The notes under the pieces were generated by a model that was given only the letters and a program-made list of their open reading frames with translations, made no database searches and was not told the origin of the DNA. The position numbers and the translations under genes were made by a program. Below, in pieces: positions 48,151 to 61,866 of a stretch of 64,000 nucleotides of DNA. Every line of letters begins with the position of its first letter. Positions within the stretch are counted from its first letter, which is position 1. The DNA is taken from NCBI RefSeq assembly GCF_000313135.1, contig NW_004457384.1, positions 41,861-105,860 of the forward strand, in the 5' to 3' direction. The stretch is from Acanthamoeba castellanii str. Neff. Taxonomy: Eukaryota; Discosea; Longamoebia; Acanthamoebidae.

Positions 48151-50137
48151 ATGGACGCACATTTGCTGCGGCTGCAGTTTGTCAGGGGTCCGCGCACGTG
48201 CCTGCATTCAGGTGAAGATGTGGACTTCATCCTCACCGGTACACTCATCCAAATCTCTTCAAGCAGCCCCCTACGCTCACGTTCTTTCCTGCGTGGCTGT
48301 GGCGTAGTGACGGACGACCTCGGGGCGGAGGTCTACTTCGGGGACCTCCCGCTGCCTCTCGCCGTGCGCGCCCAGTGCCGCGTCCTCGACCGCTGGCACC
48401 CGCTCCCGACCGCCGCCTTCGCCCTCAAGACCGGTTCGCCCGCCATCTCTCCTCTGCCCCCGCCCTATGCGCTCATCGAACGCGCGGTGTGTGCGGTGTG
48501 TCATGATTATCGTGTGCGTGTGCGTGGTAGAGTGCAGAGAAGGAGCTGAGCCCGTTCATTGCGGGGCGAGGCCAGGCGGTGGAGGGTCGGTTCACGGACG
48601 AGCTGTGGCGCGAGTTGCGCGCCATCGAAGTCGCCCAGCCCGGCGCCCCGTCGGGTCCGGGCCGTCCAGCGGAGGTGCGGCTGCACATCAGCGTCGGCGA
48701 GCGAGACGGGCTCGGGTGGCGCGACGCCGCCCCCTTCTCCCGCTTTCGCCCCGCCCCGTGTCGTCGCCTGGCTCTCGCCCTGCCGCCCAGCGCCTCCCAC
48801 CACCGCCGTAGCCGCGCCGGGCCGAGGAGCGCCAAGCGACGGAAGGCGGACGATCAACCGGCGCAGCCGACGGAAGTTGATGTGGAAGACCACGAAGACA
48901 AGACTGAAGAGAACGACGAGACTGAAGTAGAAGAAGAGGAGAAGAAGACTGAAGAAGAGGAGGAGGAGGGGAACGGGGAGGAGCAGTACGTGGTGCTGCC
49001 CCTCTTGTCGTGCACCATGACGGTCACGCGGCCGCCCTCCAATGTCAAGGGCCGGGGCAAGGACGTGAAGAGCATGCGGGTAGGAGGCGCGTCTACCACC
49101 AAGGCGGCCGGCCCTCCGCACGCGCTCGAGCGCTCCCGCACCATCGAACGCGAGGTGCCCCTCGACGGTGCGTAGGCCACCCTACACGCCCCTCTCTCCG
49201 GTGGTGGTTGCGGCGGCTTCACGGCCCTTGGCCTGCTGCTCACCGCGTTCGTGCGCGCGTGTGTAGATGGGAGCGGCCGATTCATCAGCGTGCGGGAGGA
49301 GTACGGCACCTTCCTGGGATCCCACCTCTGGTACCACTTCCGTCCTGGCTGTGACTGGGTGCTCGATCCCGCCACACTCCACGCGTGTGTTGACCACACA
49401 CACACAGGGACGGCGCGCTGGCGTCGAGCTTCCTGCTGTGCCACATCAACGCCCTTTTCCCCGCCTTCTTGGCCGGCAAGCGGGTGCGTGCCCCCTGCAC
49501 CATCCCCCAGGCGAGTGAGATCTCTGACCTTTGCCCGATTGAAATTGAATTGGTGCGCGCACAGGTGTTGGAGTTGGGCAGCGGGTGCGGTCTAATGGGA
49601 CTCACGGCGGCCATGCTGGGCGCCCACGTCACCATGACCGACCTCGGCGAGGTCGTTCCCACACTCCGCGACAACGTGGAACGCAACATCGCCGAAGCTT
49701 CGTCTTTCGCTTCCTCTTCACCATCTTCTTCATCGTCTTTGTCATCTTCATCGTCGGCGACACGGTGCGGGAAGGTGGAGGCGCGAGAGCTCGACTGGAC
49801 GGACGACGCGGCGCTGCGAAGGATCGGCGCGGAGACGGAGTGGGACCTGGTCGTGGCCTCCGACGTGATGTACAGCGACACGGTCTTCCGCCTCTTCTTC
49901 CACGCGCTCACCACCGTGCTCGGCCTCGAGTCAGCGGTCGGCGGAAGTCAACCGGTCGAGGGAGAGGCCCGGCGGCGGCGGCAGCGGCGGCGGGCGGTGC
50001 AGGTGGTGGTGGGCCACAAGGTGCGGTGCGAAGACGAGCGGGCCTACTTTGAGACCGTTCGGCGGGTGTTCGACGTGGTGCCGATCGGTCGGGCCTTCAA
50101 CACCCGCGTGTACCTGTGGCAGCCTCGCCACGGCTAA
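48151..50137 (+). CDS. Family-16 protein methyltransferase (METTL21/FAM86-like)
   Basis: Predicted SAM-dependent methyltransferase of the seven-beta-strand family 16, which mostly methylates lysines on elongation factors and chaperones. The SAM-binding motif [19 protein letters not shown] (49570-49620) is followed by the acidic strand end VTMTDL, and by the [12 protein letters not shown] post-motif (49845-49880), the counterpart of the family's D/ExxY-like block. Upstream is the [13 protein letters not shown] segment (49290-49330), equivalent to the region before motif I in METTL21 relatives. An N-terminal extension of about 250 residues, with an acidic tract at 48880-48980, and a Ser run within the catalytic domain at 49700-49760 are unusual. 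At least six exons; stop at 50137. The substrate cannot be deduced. Confidence 0.8.
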
Positions 50138-50181
50138 CACCAACAATCCAACAACAGCCACACCTAATCGGATGTATACTC

Positions 50182-50188
50182 TATATAA
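50182..50188 (+). promoter_or_regulatory. TATA box upstream of enolase
   Basis: TATATAA, within ctatataagt, is the clearest core-promoter match in the window. It lies 229 bp before the enolase ATG and 45 bp after the preceding stop. A strong core promoter suits a highly expressed glycolytic gene. The transcription start would be near 50212, leaving a 5' UTR of about 200 nt. Assignment is by sequence only. Confidence 0.5.
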
Positions 50189-50350
50189 GTGCGCCGCGAG
50201 CAAGTTACATCGCGACATTGAACGTTCGAGTATGTGTGCGGCCGGGAAGACGTCGGTCGGTGGTGGGGCTCGTGCCGGTGGTTCGGGGTGGAAACGCCCA
50301 CGAATACTTCGTGGCAGGCCTGTATTGGTGTCGACAGCCGCCGCGACTGA

Positions 50351-52154
<1,804 letters not shown>

Positions 52155-52315
52155 TGAGCCCCAGGCAGGCAGCTCACAGGAGCCCTACACGCCCCTTCAC
52201 CAGCACGACACACAAAAAAACAAACAATACAAAGGTCTGTCTCCTCACGGTGGGCTCTATTGGGCAAGAAGGGTACAAGTTTTATCGAATTGGAGAAGGC
52301 GGCAGGCGGGCTTCT

Positions 52316-53275
52316 TCACGAGGAGTGCGGGAGGATGACAACGGTCTTGACCTCGCCGTTGGCAAAGTAGGGCTTGGACTCGCCGTTCATGGGTCCACCG
52401 TTGGCCACGGCATCGGGCGATGACGCAGAGGTGATGTCGGGCGGGCCATCGGGTCCGTCGCTCCGCAGGCCGCATTCCGTCGTCAGCACCACGAACATGG
52501 CCGTCAAGAACGCGCTGTGAGACACCACGCCGATGCAATTCTCTGAGGTGGACACACAGTCGTGGTGAGCAGGCCAGCCAATTGACAGATGTGAGTGTGT
52601 GTGTTAAGGGGAGCTCACCTGAGCGTTGTCGCAGAACCTCTAGGAAAGCTTTGGCGCGCTGCAGGATGTCCTCGGTGGGCTCCCGGGCTTCGCTCCAGAG
52701 GCAATCGTCCTCGTCGAGGATGGCATCGAAGGAGAACTGCGGGAACTGGGGCTTGAGCTCCGACACCGTCCGTCGCTTGTCGCAGGGGTGGTGACCGATT
52801 CGCTCCCGCACGCCCTCGCACACCTCGAACCGTGGCTTGCCTTCGCTGCTGTCCATCAGCGGTTGGAAGACTTCCTCGGCTGTTTGCAGCGTTCGCGTGA
52901 GCGGCGACACCAGCACCACCTACGGGGAGTGGACGTTGAGATGGTCAGCCCTTGTTTGTTCGCCGTCGTCACACCAATGCAAGGTGAGAACATACCTGCG
53001 GCTTCATTTGGGCCAGCACGACCTTCTGGGCTTCTCTGGCTTGGCCTCTTCCCTTTTCTGTCAAGGGCGCGTCGAGATAGGCCCACTGCAGTCATGAGGC
53101 GAAAAAGCAGATCAGTGGCGAGTTCAACAACAACAACAGCTGCAGCCACACATCTCTGCTCTGCGCCAGTGCGTACGTTGCGGTACTCCTGGCAGCCGTG
53201 GCGACGCGCCGCGACGTTGTGCTCGGCTTCTCCGTGACGAATGAAGTGTACAACCTTCACGTCGGCCATGTTCAT
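52316..53275 (-). CDS. Histidine phosphatase superfamily protein (phosphoglycerate mutase-like)
   Basis: Branch with the RHG motif: VVHFIRHGEAEHNVAARRHG (53255-53195) holds the phosphate-accepting His. Conserved Arg and the second His are in VVLVSPLTRTLQTAEEVF (52920-52870) and NCIGVVSHSAFLTAMF (52545-52500). A charged middle part includes RERIGHHPCDKRR and ILQRAKAFLEVLRQR. It resembles plant and fungal phosphoglycerate mutase-like proteins that dephosphorylate small molecules more than true glycolytic mutases, so the substrate is open. Four exons; MNMADVK gives two possible starts, 53275 and 53269. Convergent with enolase across 161 bp. Confidence 0.9.
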
Positions 53276-54122
53276 ACTTCGTCCGTAGGTGGCGCCGGAA
53301 GATGAAGTGGTCCTTGCGGGGAGTGTGCAGGTTGACATTGCAGTAGATTCGTCGCTGTCTTGTGTGGGAGGTTTTGTGTGAAAGAGTGTCTTTGTTCTGT
53401 TCTGGCTTTGCGTTTTGTAAGCGAGCCCGGAGTTGCTTGGTCCGGCTACCTCGCCCGCCGTCGGGCAAGCTCACACTCCGCTGCCCAAAGGCACGGGACA
53501 CTATCCCCAAGATCAAGCAACACCCCACAAGTCTTGGGACTATCACGCAACTAGTATTGACTAAATCCCCAGCTGGTGTACCCTCGAAACTTGGCCATGC
53601 ATTGTTCTGATTCTTCACCTTGGCGCCTGTCGGGCGCAGAAGCAGGTGCCACAAGTGGAAAGAATTTGCAGAATAATTCACATTCCGACGGTCGGAGATG
53701 TGTCGCCAACGTGTCTCACCGAAAGGCCTCTTGGGATCGCGTGCCTAAACTGTTGGGCGTTCTTCGCTCCGGGGACACGGAAAAAGTGTGCCACCCCTGA
53801 GTAACAAGGTCCTCACGAGGAGGGCCTTGTGTCCGGAAAGAATGCCACATGCCGGAGACTGTTCTCCAGCCAACAACAGCCAAAGCCCAGTTGCACCATC
53901 ACACTTAGCACGAACCGGAAGCATGCGCTTCGAGTTCTGTCATGCGTTGTAAGGTCTTAACTCTCCTGCACTTGCTCCCTGGAGTCCGGAGCTTCAGCAA
54001 ACCCCTCACGAGGGCCAGGACTTAAATTTCTGGCTCTCTTGCCAGGTTCAGTTCTTCGATATTCTTGCCCTTGGCATAACACTTACCACACCAGCACAAG
54101 AACATCACACCCGTGTCTGAAC
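53276..54122. other. Intergenic region, divergent phosphatase and GPD genes
   Basis: No convincing reading frame. Base composition is more balanced than in neighbouring genes. An imperfect 10-bp hairpin (caaggtcctc, loop acgag, gagggccttg) lies at 53805-53829, and the 10-mer cctcacgagg recurs at about 53811 and 54006. Could be promoter sequence or a worn transposon remnant. Confidence 0.4.
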
Positions 54123-56090
54123 ATGCACGCCCGCACTACCACAACGACCACGACCTGCTCCATGCACAACAATGGCGTGCGGCGCCCAGTTCAGAAGTAC
54201 CAGGTGGCCATCATCGGATCCGGGAACTGGTTCGTTGTTGGTTGCCTTCTCTTTAGATTGGTTTCCGCGGAGCCTAATTCACTGCTCGTCGCACTGTACA
54301 GGGGTAGCGCTATAGCCAAGGTGGCCGGCGAGAATGTGGCCCAGCAACCCGAACTCTTCGAGCCTCAAGTTAAAATGTACATAATCAAATGGCATCATGG
54401 ATTACCTTCTCCTCTCCGACCATCATCACGCCCTAACTCACTTCGTCTCTCCGTGCAGGTGGATGCAAAATCGAGACTTGGCGGACATCGTCAACACCCG
54501 GCACGAGAACACCAAGTACCTGCCAGGCATAAAGCTGCCCACCAACGTGATTGCCGTGCCCGACCTGCTGGCGACGGTGAAAGACGCGCACCTGCTTGTT
54601 TTTGTAGTCCCCCACCAGGTAACGTTACCTCACTGCCCGCCGGCAGGTGATTTTTGTCCCTCTGGGCGTTTTTAATTCTGTCGTGCATGCGCGCTATAGT
54701 ACGTGGAAGAGACGTGCAGGAAGCTCCGGGGCCACCTCCGACCCGACGCCAAGGCTGTATCGCTCATCAAAGGCATGTCCGTGGAGGACGGCGAACCGCA
54801 ACTCATCTCCGAGCTCATCAATGGCAAGTTATCTCCCTTCTCCCCAAAAACCCAACCCACGCCAGGGGGAAGTGAGCTCATGTTCCAGTTCTGCCCCTCA
54901 CAATCCAGGCCTGCTTGACATCGACGTGAGCGTCCTCTGCGGAGCCAACATTGCGAGCGAAGTCGCCAAAGGCGGGTTCAGTGAGGCCACCATCGGTACG
55001 TCCCACTACTACTAGTGCTTGGATTCTGCTATTGAGAAGTGCCCTAGTTGGCTCATGCCCACATCACTTATCTTGATCACCACCAACGCAGGGTACAAGG
55101 ACAGACAGGCGGGAGAAGTTTGGCGGAAGCTGTTCCACAACCCGACCTTCCGAGTACGGTAACCCTTGTTCTATCTCGCCCTTAGAGGGCACGAGCTGAC
55201 CCACCTCCCTCCCAGATCAACACGGTGGACGACGTTGCGGGAGTTGAAGTGTGCGGCGCTCTCAAAAACGTGGTGGCGCTGGGTGCTGGTTTCTGCGACG
55301 GCCTGGGGTATGTAGATCTTCGCCGCGCTGGGTATTATGGTAGACCTGGATTAACGTGGCCTCTCTCACCTTCAGATTGTCCTCGAACACGAAGGCAGCT
55401 GTGATTCGATGCGGCCTGGCTGAGATGCGAAAGTTTGCCCAGACCTTCTTCAGCGACATCAACATGCAGACCTTCTTCGAAAGGTACGGCCAGACCCACA
55501 TGCGCACCGGCTCTGTCTTGTTGTCCTCACACGGATATCTTCTTTCACACAGCTGCGGCGTGGCTGATCTGATCGTCACCTGCTTCAGCGGGAGGAACCG
55601 TAAGGTGTCAGAGGCCTTCGTGGTCACAAAGAAGGTTCGCTGCGATTCCCCCATTCCTCGCCTCAGCTTTCTCCCCTTGGGTGTGAACTCAATGTGCGGT
55701 TTTCCATCGCTCAGAGCTTCGAGGCGCTCGAGAAGGACATCCTCAACGGACAAAAGCTGCAGGGCACCCTCACAGGTATGTGCTGGTTCGCGACCTACCT
55801 ACCTACCTGCTTACGCATGGCCCACCTCTGGGGCTGCCTTTTCCTCTCCTTTCTTCCTTTCTTTTTCTTTCGCTCACCCGCGGTCGATGCAGCTCAAGAA
55901 GCCCACGAGGTCCTGGAGAAGAAGGGACTCACCGACGAGTACGAATCCCCCTCTTCCTTCGCACGGTGCGATGCGTCGGCTCACCAGTCTGGTCCCTCTC
56001 TCTCTATACGCGTGCAGGTTCCCGCTGTTCCGGACCATCTACCAGATCGCGTTCGAAGGCTTGGCGCCCTCACACATCACCGCCTTCTGA
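54123..56090 (+). CDS. GPD1: NAD-dependent glycerol-3-phosphate dehydrogenase
   Basis: Reduces dihydroxyacetone phosphate to sn-glycerol 3-phosphate, linking glycolysis to lipids and osmolyte glycerol. About twelve short exons. The NAD-binding loop [16 protein letters not shown] is built across the first intron (exon 1 ends at 54239). Next come [71 protein letters not shown] (catalytic Lys), [34 protein letters not shown] (substrate Arg) and [14 protein letters not shown]. Length and order match animal GPD1. A start at 54123 gives a short Thr-rich leader; a second ATG (SMHNNG) lies just downstream. No mitochondrial presequence or peroxisomal C-terminus is evident. Confidence 0.97.
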
Positions 56091-56344
56091 GTTACCTCAA
56101 GTTCCAAAAAGAAAAATCAATAAATGCCGAATGCACAACACTCATCACGCACCGTGGAGCAAGGGACGACGCAGAGAACGAGGGGTTATCGCCCACGACG
56201 CATAACACAACAACACACGCGATTGCGCCACACCACGCACATCCCCTTGCCAAGCTCGTACATCAAGACCGATTGGCATTGTTGTTGTTGTTCTTCTCGC
56301 GTATACATCTCTTCTTCTTTGTTTCTTTGCTGGTTCTTGGCACC

Positions 56345-58225
56345 TCACTCCGGATGCACGCCCTTGGCTGCCAGCTCCGCCTTGACTGCACGGCACACAC
56401 GACACAATGACACGACACGCGCCGGTGAGCGGCGGCAGGAGGGCCGATTGGGGAGGAGGGCACACGCACCTCGTTCGAAGTAGGTGGGGTCGGGGTAGCC
56501 GAAGCTGGTGGCGCCGCCCGAGGTGCAGGTCTTCTGGTGTACGCCGCCCCACACCACCTGGTTGTCCTCCCCGGTCGTGACCGATCGACCGACCGTGAAC
56601 AGCAGCCGTCGCTCCCACGCGATCTTGAACAGCTTGAGGATCTCCTGGCCCTCCTTGTTGTCCGGCAAATAGGCCGTTCTGTTGTTGGACGCACATCCAC
56701 CGATACACCGACGTCAGCTCCGTGAGACCCAGCAGCAGCAGCAGCAGCAGCAGTGGTGGTGGTGGTATGAGGCCACGTGTGTGCGACGGTGCGTACCGGG
56801 AGGTGCCGCCGTAACTCATGCCCGGGTTGGGGTGCTCCGGACCCTGTATGCCACTGTGTGTGTCGTGGGCCGTGCACGAATTAGATTGTGCACTCACAAG
56901 TGTGTGTGTGTGTGCGTGCGTGCGTGTGTGTGGTGCGTGCGTGTGTGTGGCGTACGCACCTGCTGAAGTAGTAATCGATTTGGATTGTGCCGCAGTCCTC
57001 GAATCCGCTCAGGCTCTGCAGCCGCCGACAGGCGCGGTTTAGAGGTGGTGTGCATTGCTACACGCACGCACGCACGCACGCACGCACACGGTGGGGGGGG
57101 AGAGAGAGGTACCGGCCCGGAAGTGGAGACGTTCATGGTGCCCTCGGGCATGGTGCCGATACGTACGCCGTAGACCACGTTGCAGATGGGGCACTGCAGG
57201 AACCCGGACCTGCATATCACGACACGCACACGCGGCCGTCAGCCGCTGCACGCCCTGGCATGCGAAAGGGGCGGATGGGTGGGTGCTGCGCGCAAGCATA
57301 CTTGAAGCAGTGCACGATGCAATCCCGGTGGAAGTAGTGGCCCTGGCACTGGGACAGGCGCACGATGACTGGATTGGCCAGGAGCGGGGGTGAGAAGCTG
57401 CGGGCTCCGCGAGAAAACAAGAAAGAGAGAGAGAGAGAGAAGAGAGAGCCGCACCATCGTCGGCCTCGTCCTCGATGGCCTTCTCCTTGGGCTGCTTCTT
57501 GCTCTTCTTCTTCTTCTTGGACGCGTCCTTCTTCTTACCGTCGGCTTCGGCCTCCTTGCCCTTTCCCTCCTCCTCTTCCTCCTCCTCCTTCCCCTCCTCC
57601 TCCTCCTGTTCGAACTCGCAGAGGCACACGGGGCAGGTCTCCTCGGGGATGAGCTTGTCCGTCACGCGCGCCCACCGGGTCAGCTTGCCCACCTCCCGCA
57701 GCTTGCCCTTGCCCACGCCCGAGAAGGCCTTCTCCTTCTCCTTCCCGCTGCTCTTTTCCTCGTCGCCGTCGTCGCCGCCGCCCTTGGCAGCGGCCTTGGC
57801 GATGGCCTGGGCGATGGCCGGGTAGTGCAATGGGTCGATGGCCGGCGTGCGCCGCACGCGCACCACCTCGTGCGCCGACTGCTGCTTGGTCTGCGTGAGA
57901 CCCACAAAGTCCACCATGTACCCGCCCGGCACTGTACCCCCGCCCCCGCCATTAGTCACACCACCATCAGCCCCGACCACGCGTGCTAATCCAGGCATGT
58001 GCGTCGTGCGTGTGCGCGTACCGGCAAAGGAACCGTGGTTGAGGACCACGTTGGCCCGTCCGTTCGTCAGCGATCCTGAAGTCGCCACACCGCCACGCCG
58101 GAGTGAGTGGGAGTGAGGGAGGAGTGAGTGGGAGTGAGTGAGGGAGGGAGTGAGTGGGCGCAACAGGAGCACGTGGAAGAGGTGGTACGCGCGGGTTTAG
58201 GAAGAAGGCTAGACACATAGATGAT

Positions 58226-58278
<53 letters not shown>

Positions 58279-59026
58279 AGAGAGAGAGAGAGAGAGAGAA
58301 GGAGTGTGGCGGGGAGGGTATACCCTCGAGGAGACGCGTGGTGAGTTTATCGTAGGCCTCCCATTCCCCGTCCTCCTTCTCGAACTCCCACACGGGTCCT
58401 GCACGTGCGCCATCATCGTCATCGTCATCATCACCCATACAACAGTTGAATCAGTAAAGTAAATGAATGCCATGACATCGAGCTTGAAACGGACAACATG
58501 CACGTGCGCACACGTCTGCGGCACATGAACACACGACACACGCGGAAGAGAGAAGGAAGGGGCACCAGCAGCGGCAGCGGCAGCGGCGGTGCCGTCGGCA
58601 GAGGTAGAAGTGGGTGTGTAGGAAGAGGAGGAGCCAGAGGAGCCCGAGCTCCCCGAGAGGGAGGTGGTGGTGGCGGTGGCGGTGGCGGTGGCGGCGCGTG
58701 GCAAAGGCGGGGTTGCGGCGGATGGCGCGGGAGTAGGTGGTGGTGGTGTTGGTCTGCTGGAGGCCCGCCAGATCGACGGCGTACTGGTGGCTGCCGTGGA
58801 TGAGGGTCACCGCGGTCTGGCCCGCCGCGAAGGCGGCCTCGAGGGTGGCCGTGGCCGCGGCGTCGTAGGCGCGGAACACCTGCGAGTCGTCGGCCCACTC
58901 CCACAGCGCAGTCGCGGGCGAGGCCGACGAGGCGTCGGGGGCCGGTGGTGTGGTGGTCGATACCAATACATCGGTCGTGTAGGACGACGAGGTGTGGGGC
59001 CTGCGCTTCGAGCCCTTGGCCCCCAT
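56345..59026 (-). CDS. Deltex-type E3 ubiquitin ligase with two WWE domains, RING and DTC
   Basis: Deltex ligases pair WWE domains (which bind ADP-ribose), a RING and the Deltex C-terminal domain; in animals they act on Notch and in DNA-damage signalling. Order here: MGAKGSK start with a myristoylation-like pattern; WWE-1, LWEWADDSQVFRAYDAAAT to QYAVDLAGLQQTN (58910-58740); a Ser/Thr-rich linker; WWE-2, PVWEFEKEDGEWEAYD to YMVDFVGLTQTK (58400-57885); a RING beginning CPVCLCEFEQ (57625), interrupted by a Glu/Lys-rich loop, then CQGHYFHRDCIVHCFK and GFLQCPICN; then DTC with PGMSYGGTSRTAYLPDNKEG, LLFTVGRSVTTG and TSFGYPDPTYFE. The reading frame changes between WWE-1 and the linker, inside a GCCACC-type repeat near 58690 (see findings). 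Stop at 56345. Confidence 0.9.
58227..58299. repeat. (GT)n(GA)n compound microsatellite in a Deltex intron
   Basis: About 25 GT units run into about 11 GA units within the intron after the second WWE exon's donor at 58320 (GAGG then GTATACC). Confidence 0.94.
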
Positions 59027-60265
59027 CTGTTGTACATATACAGATGGACGAAGTAGGAGAAGGCGAAGTGTGAGCTCTCCACACGAGTTAAAAGGGGTGA
59101 AAATCACCAAAAAAAAAAACAGCACAATATTAACATTGCAATATATCAATAATATATAAGACCTTTCTCTTGTGTCTGTTGTTGCTCATCGTTGAAAGAG
59201 GGAAGAGATTAGAAGATGATTTTAAAAACCGCTTTACCTGCTGATGATTGATTTTAATAGGAGGAGCGCCAAAAGAGGTGAATGGGGAACACTGAAGCTG
59301 CACGGGAAGAAAGTGTGGCGCCCGGTCGCACGGCCAACGTTGCCGTTGCCAAGCCGTGGGCGACAAGAAGTTTATTTGCTGAATAAAATTCGTCCCAGAT
59401 AATCTTTTATTATTTCTTTTACGCCCTTTTCCTACCACACCTCTGGAGCAGGGGTGCGTGATCGACTGACCACCTGCAATGATGCACACACACAGAATCT
59501 GTCAGCAACTACTGCACGGACAAGCAGAAGCGGTCGGGCATGAACTGGATTGAGGGACGCGGCAAGGGACATGCGGTCGGATGTGCGAGGCCATCACCAA
59601 GGGCAAGACCACGCGATGCGGGCGTCGCTCACACAGAAGAACCTCATCGGCTCGGCCATGGCCATGAAGTTACGGCGAAGCAGATAGATGTTCCTCTCGA
59701 TGCTGCGCAATCGCCAGCCCGGGATTGTCGTTTGTCGCGGCGATGCGGACGGCGGTTGCAGTGCGAGGGCATGGGCATGGGCGAAGTCGTTTGGCCGGCT
59801 GCCGCTTCTTCTTGCCGCCCTTGCTTTCAGACTATCAAAAACTTGCATGTTTGACTTTTGGAGAATGCTGTGTGGTGAAACAACCCAAGACAGCACCACC
59901 TGAAAAGTTGTGGCCACCAATGGCGTTCAGCCAAAGTGAGTTCACACTAGCAACACACCTGGCACGTGCATACCCAGCGAATCAGCAAGATGGTGACAGT
60001 GTTTACGCCAGCTTAACAGCGGCGCCCGCAGTGCCCGTAATGGCCTCTACAAACCTGGACCGCGGCCAACAGGGCGCTGAGGGGTCACGTCTGTGCTCGG
60101 GACCAGCGAAGTGTATCCTATCCCGTCCCCACCCAGTAGTGTAAGCCCTGTCTTCTTCCTCGCGGATGCCTGTCTCCGTCGTCTCCGCGGCTGCGTGGTT
60201 GGTGGCTCATCGAGCCTGCGAATTCTCGGTCGGTTTTGTGGGTTACTTTGGCTCGAATCGTCAGC
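59027..60265. other. Intergenic region containing an HMGR relic
   Basis: The gap between the start of the Deltex gene (-) and the stop of the cysteine-rich membrane protein (-). Part is AT-rich (59100-59430). Apart from the HMGR-like fragment listed separately, no coding signal is seen. Confidence 0.55.
59497..59669 (+). pseudogene. Decayed fragment of an HMG-CoA reductase gene
   Basis: On the plus strand this stretch follows, base by base, the HMGR exons at 30020-29840 of the minus strand: SxNYCTDK, then MNWIEGRGK, then a frame-shifted remnant of the CEAIIKG block, then [11 protein letters not shown]. Relative to the intact gene it has insertions after NYCTDK and after GRGK, and lacks about 20 bases in the VVESVLK region, so the frame is broken more than once. 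No other HMGR exon is recognisable nearby. It looks like a partial duplicate that has lost function. Confidence 0.8.
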
Positions 60266-61709
60266 TTAGTAAGAGATTCTGATCAACAAAACTGGCCATT
60301 CGATGATTGCCTTGTCTTTGTCCACTTGGTGATCGAAAACTGGTTTATGGTGCAGGGGAGATTGGGGGGGGGGGGATTTAAAGCCCGCGTAGACCGGGCC
60401 GGGGAGAGGTTCGGGGATGAGCGGCTTGGTGTCGCCCGAGGCTGAGGCGGCGGCCGGCGGCGGCGCCGGGTAGTCGCGTTGGCGCTGGTGACGGCGGTAT
60501 GCCTTCTTGATCCGCTTCCACAGGGGTTTGCGATAGCCGATGGCCACCCAGGCGACCAGGATCAGCACCATGAGCGTGCCGGCGCCGATGCCGATCACCA
60601 CGTAAAAGATGACGCTCGGGCGGCACGACGACGAGCCCGAGTCGGCGCTGAACAGCGGCTGGCACGACGACGGCGACGCCACGCCGGCCTCGCAGAACTT
60701 GTCCGACGGACACTCGGTCGGCTCGACGGAACCCGCCGGGCAGTAGGAGCCCGACGGACACTCGCGGCAGCCGCTCTGGGCCTGGAGGTCATTGTAGGTG
60801 CCGGCCGAACAGGCCAGACAGCGCATGCTCTGGCGCTCGGAGTAGGAGCCAGCCGGGCACGGCGCACAGGTGCCGGCGACGGACGGGTTGTAGTAGCCCG
60901 CCGTGCACGCCACGCAGTGGGTGTTGTCGGGCGACGACGTCTGGCCGGCGCGGCACGAGAGGCACTTGATGGCCGGCGGCACCGCCACCTTGCCTTCGGG
61001 GCACCGGATGCAGACACTCGCGTTCTCCTGGTCGTTCACCATACCTGCACACAACAAAACACGACACAACACGACACACGTGGCGCCAGACAATCGCGAA
61101 CTGTGAGTCCCCCGAGTTCACGAGCTTCGCCGCGCGGAAACAGCGCGGTTGCGGCGCCACACCGGGCACTACCGCGAGGACCTTGGGGGCTCATACCGGC
61201 GGGGCAGGGCAAACACCAGGTGACGTTGACACAATAGCCAGCGCCGCACTCCAGCGGAGCGACACTGCAGTTCTTGTTTCCTGCAACACGCCACACGCAC
61301 GATACCACACGCCACACGGTCAGTGGAACCGCAAAAAGGAGGAAGCCACGGTTGTGGCAACAACACGAACTCCCCCCCCCCGACACGCGCTCTCATAAAC
61401 AACATCTCGCGGGGTCCGATATAATCGAGCAAAGGAAAAAGGTGAATTGAGGGTTGGTTGCGCACCAGGAGGGGAATAGGTGGCGGGGGGACAGGGAAGG
61501 CACTCCTCTTGTTGGCTTTGAAAGATGGGCGGTCGCGCGAGAGTGAGGGAAGGCGAGAGGCAGATGGAGAGGGAGATGAGGATGCACAACGACGAGAGAC
61601 AGAACGGAGAGGAAGAAGAGGAGGGGGAAATGTCAAAGAAGGAGCAGGCGAAGGAAGCCCCATTCCCAGCCCGTCGTGGCGGTCGTCCGGTAGGCCTTGT
61701 GTCCATCAT
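60266..61709 (-). CDS. Cysteine-rich type I membrane protein (ephrin-receptor/GCC2-like repeats)
   Basis: A predicted surface protein. The N-terminus has a hydrophobic signal-like stretch, LCILISLSICLSPSLTLA (about 61590), then Cys-rich repeats of about 45-50 residues with the pattern CxPCPAGxYS...CxxCxAGTY: ECLPCPPATYSPPG, WCLPCPAG, CIRCPEGKVAVPPAIKCLSC, CVACTAGYYNPSVAGTCAPC, CLACSAGTYNDLQAQSGCREC and CPSGSYCPAGS. One transmembrane helix follows (VIFYVVIGIGAGTLMVLILVAW, near 60560), then a basic, Pro-rich cytosolic tail. Ligand unknown; such repeats are common in amoebal and ciliate surface proteins. The last 40 residues pass over a poly-G run near 60370 and may not be accurate. At least three exons. 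Confidence 0.75.
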
Positions 61710-61866
61710 CACACGAGCATTCGTGTGGCGGCCTCTCTGTCCGCAGCCAGTTCAAAATTGTGCGTCTAACTTTTCCAGTTTGCGCGTGGATGTTTGGTCA
61801 AAAGAGAAATGGGTGATTTCTCTTTGTCGACGTATAATACTTCCTACCGCCTTATGTGTCGACGGC

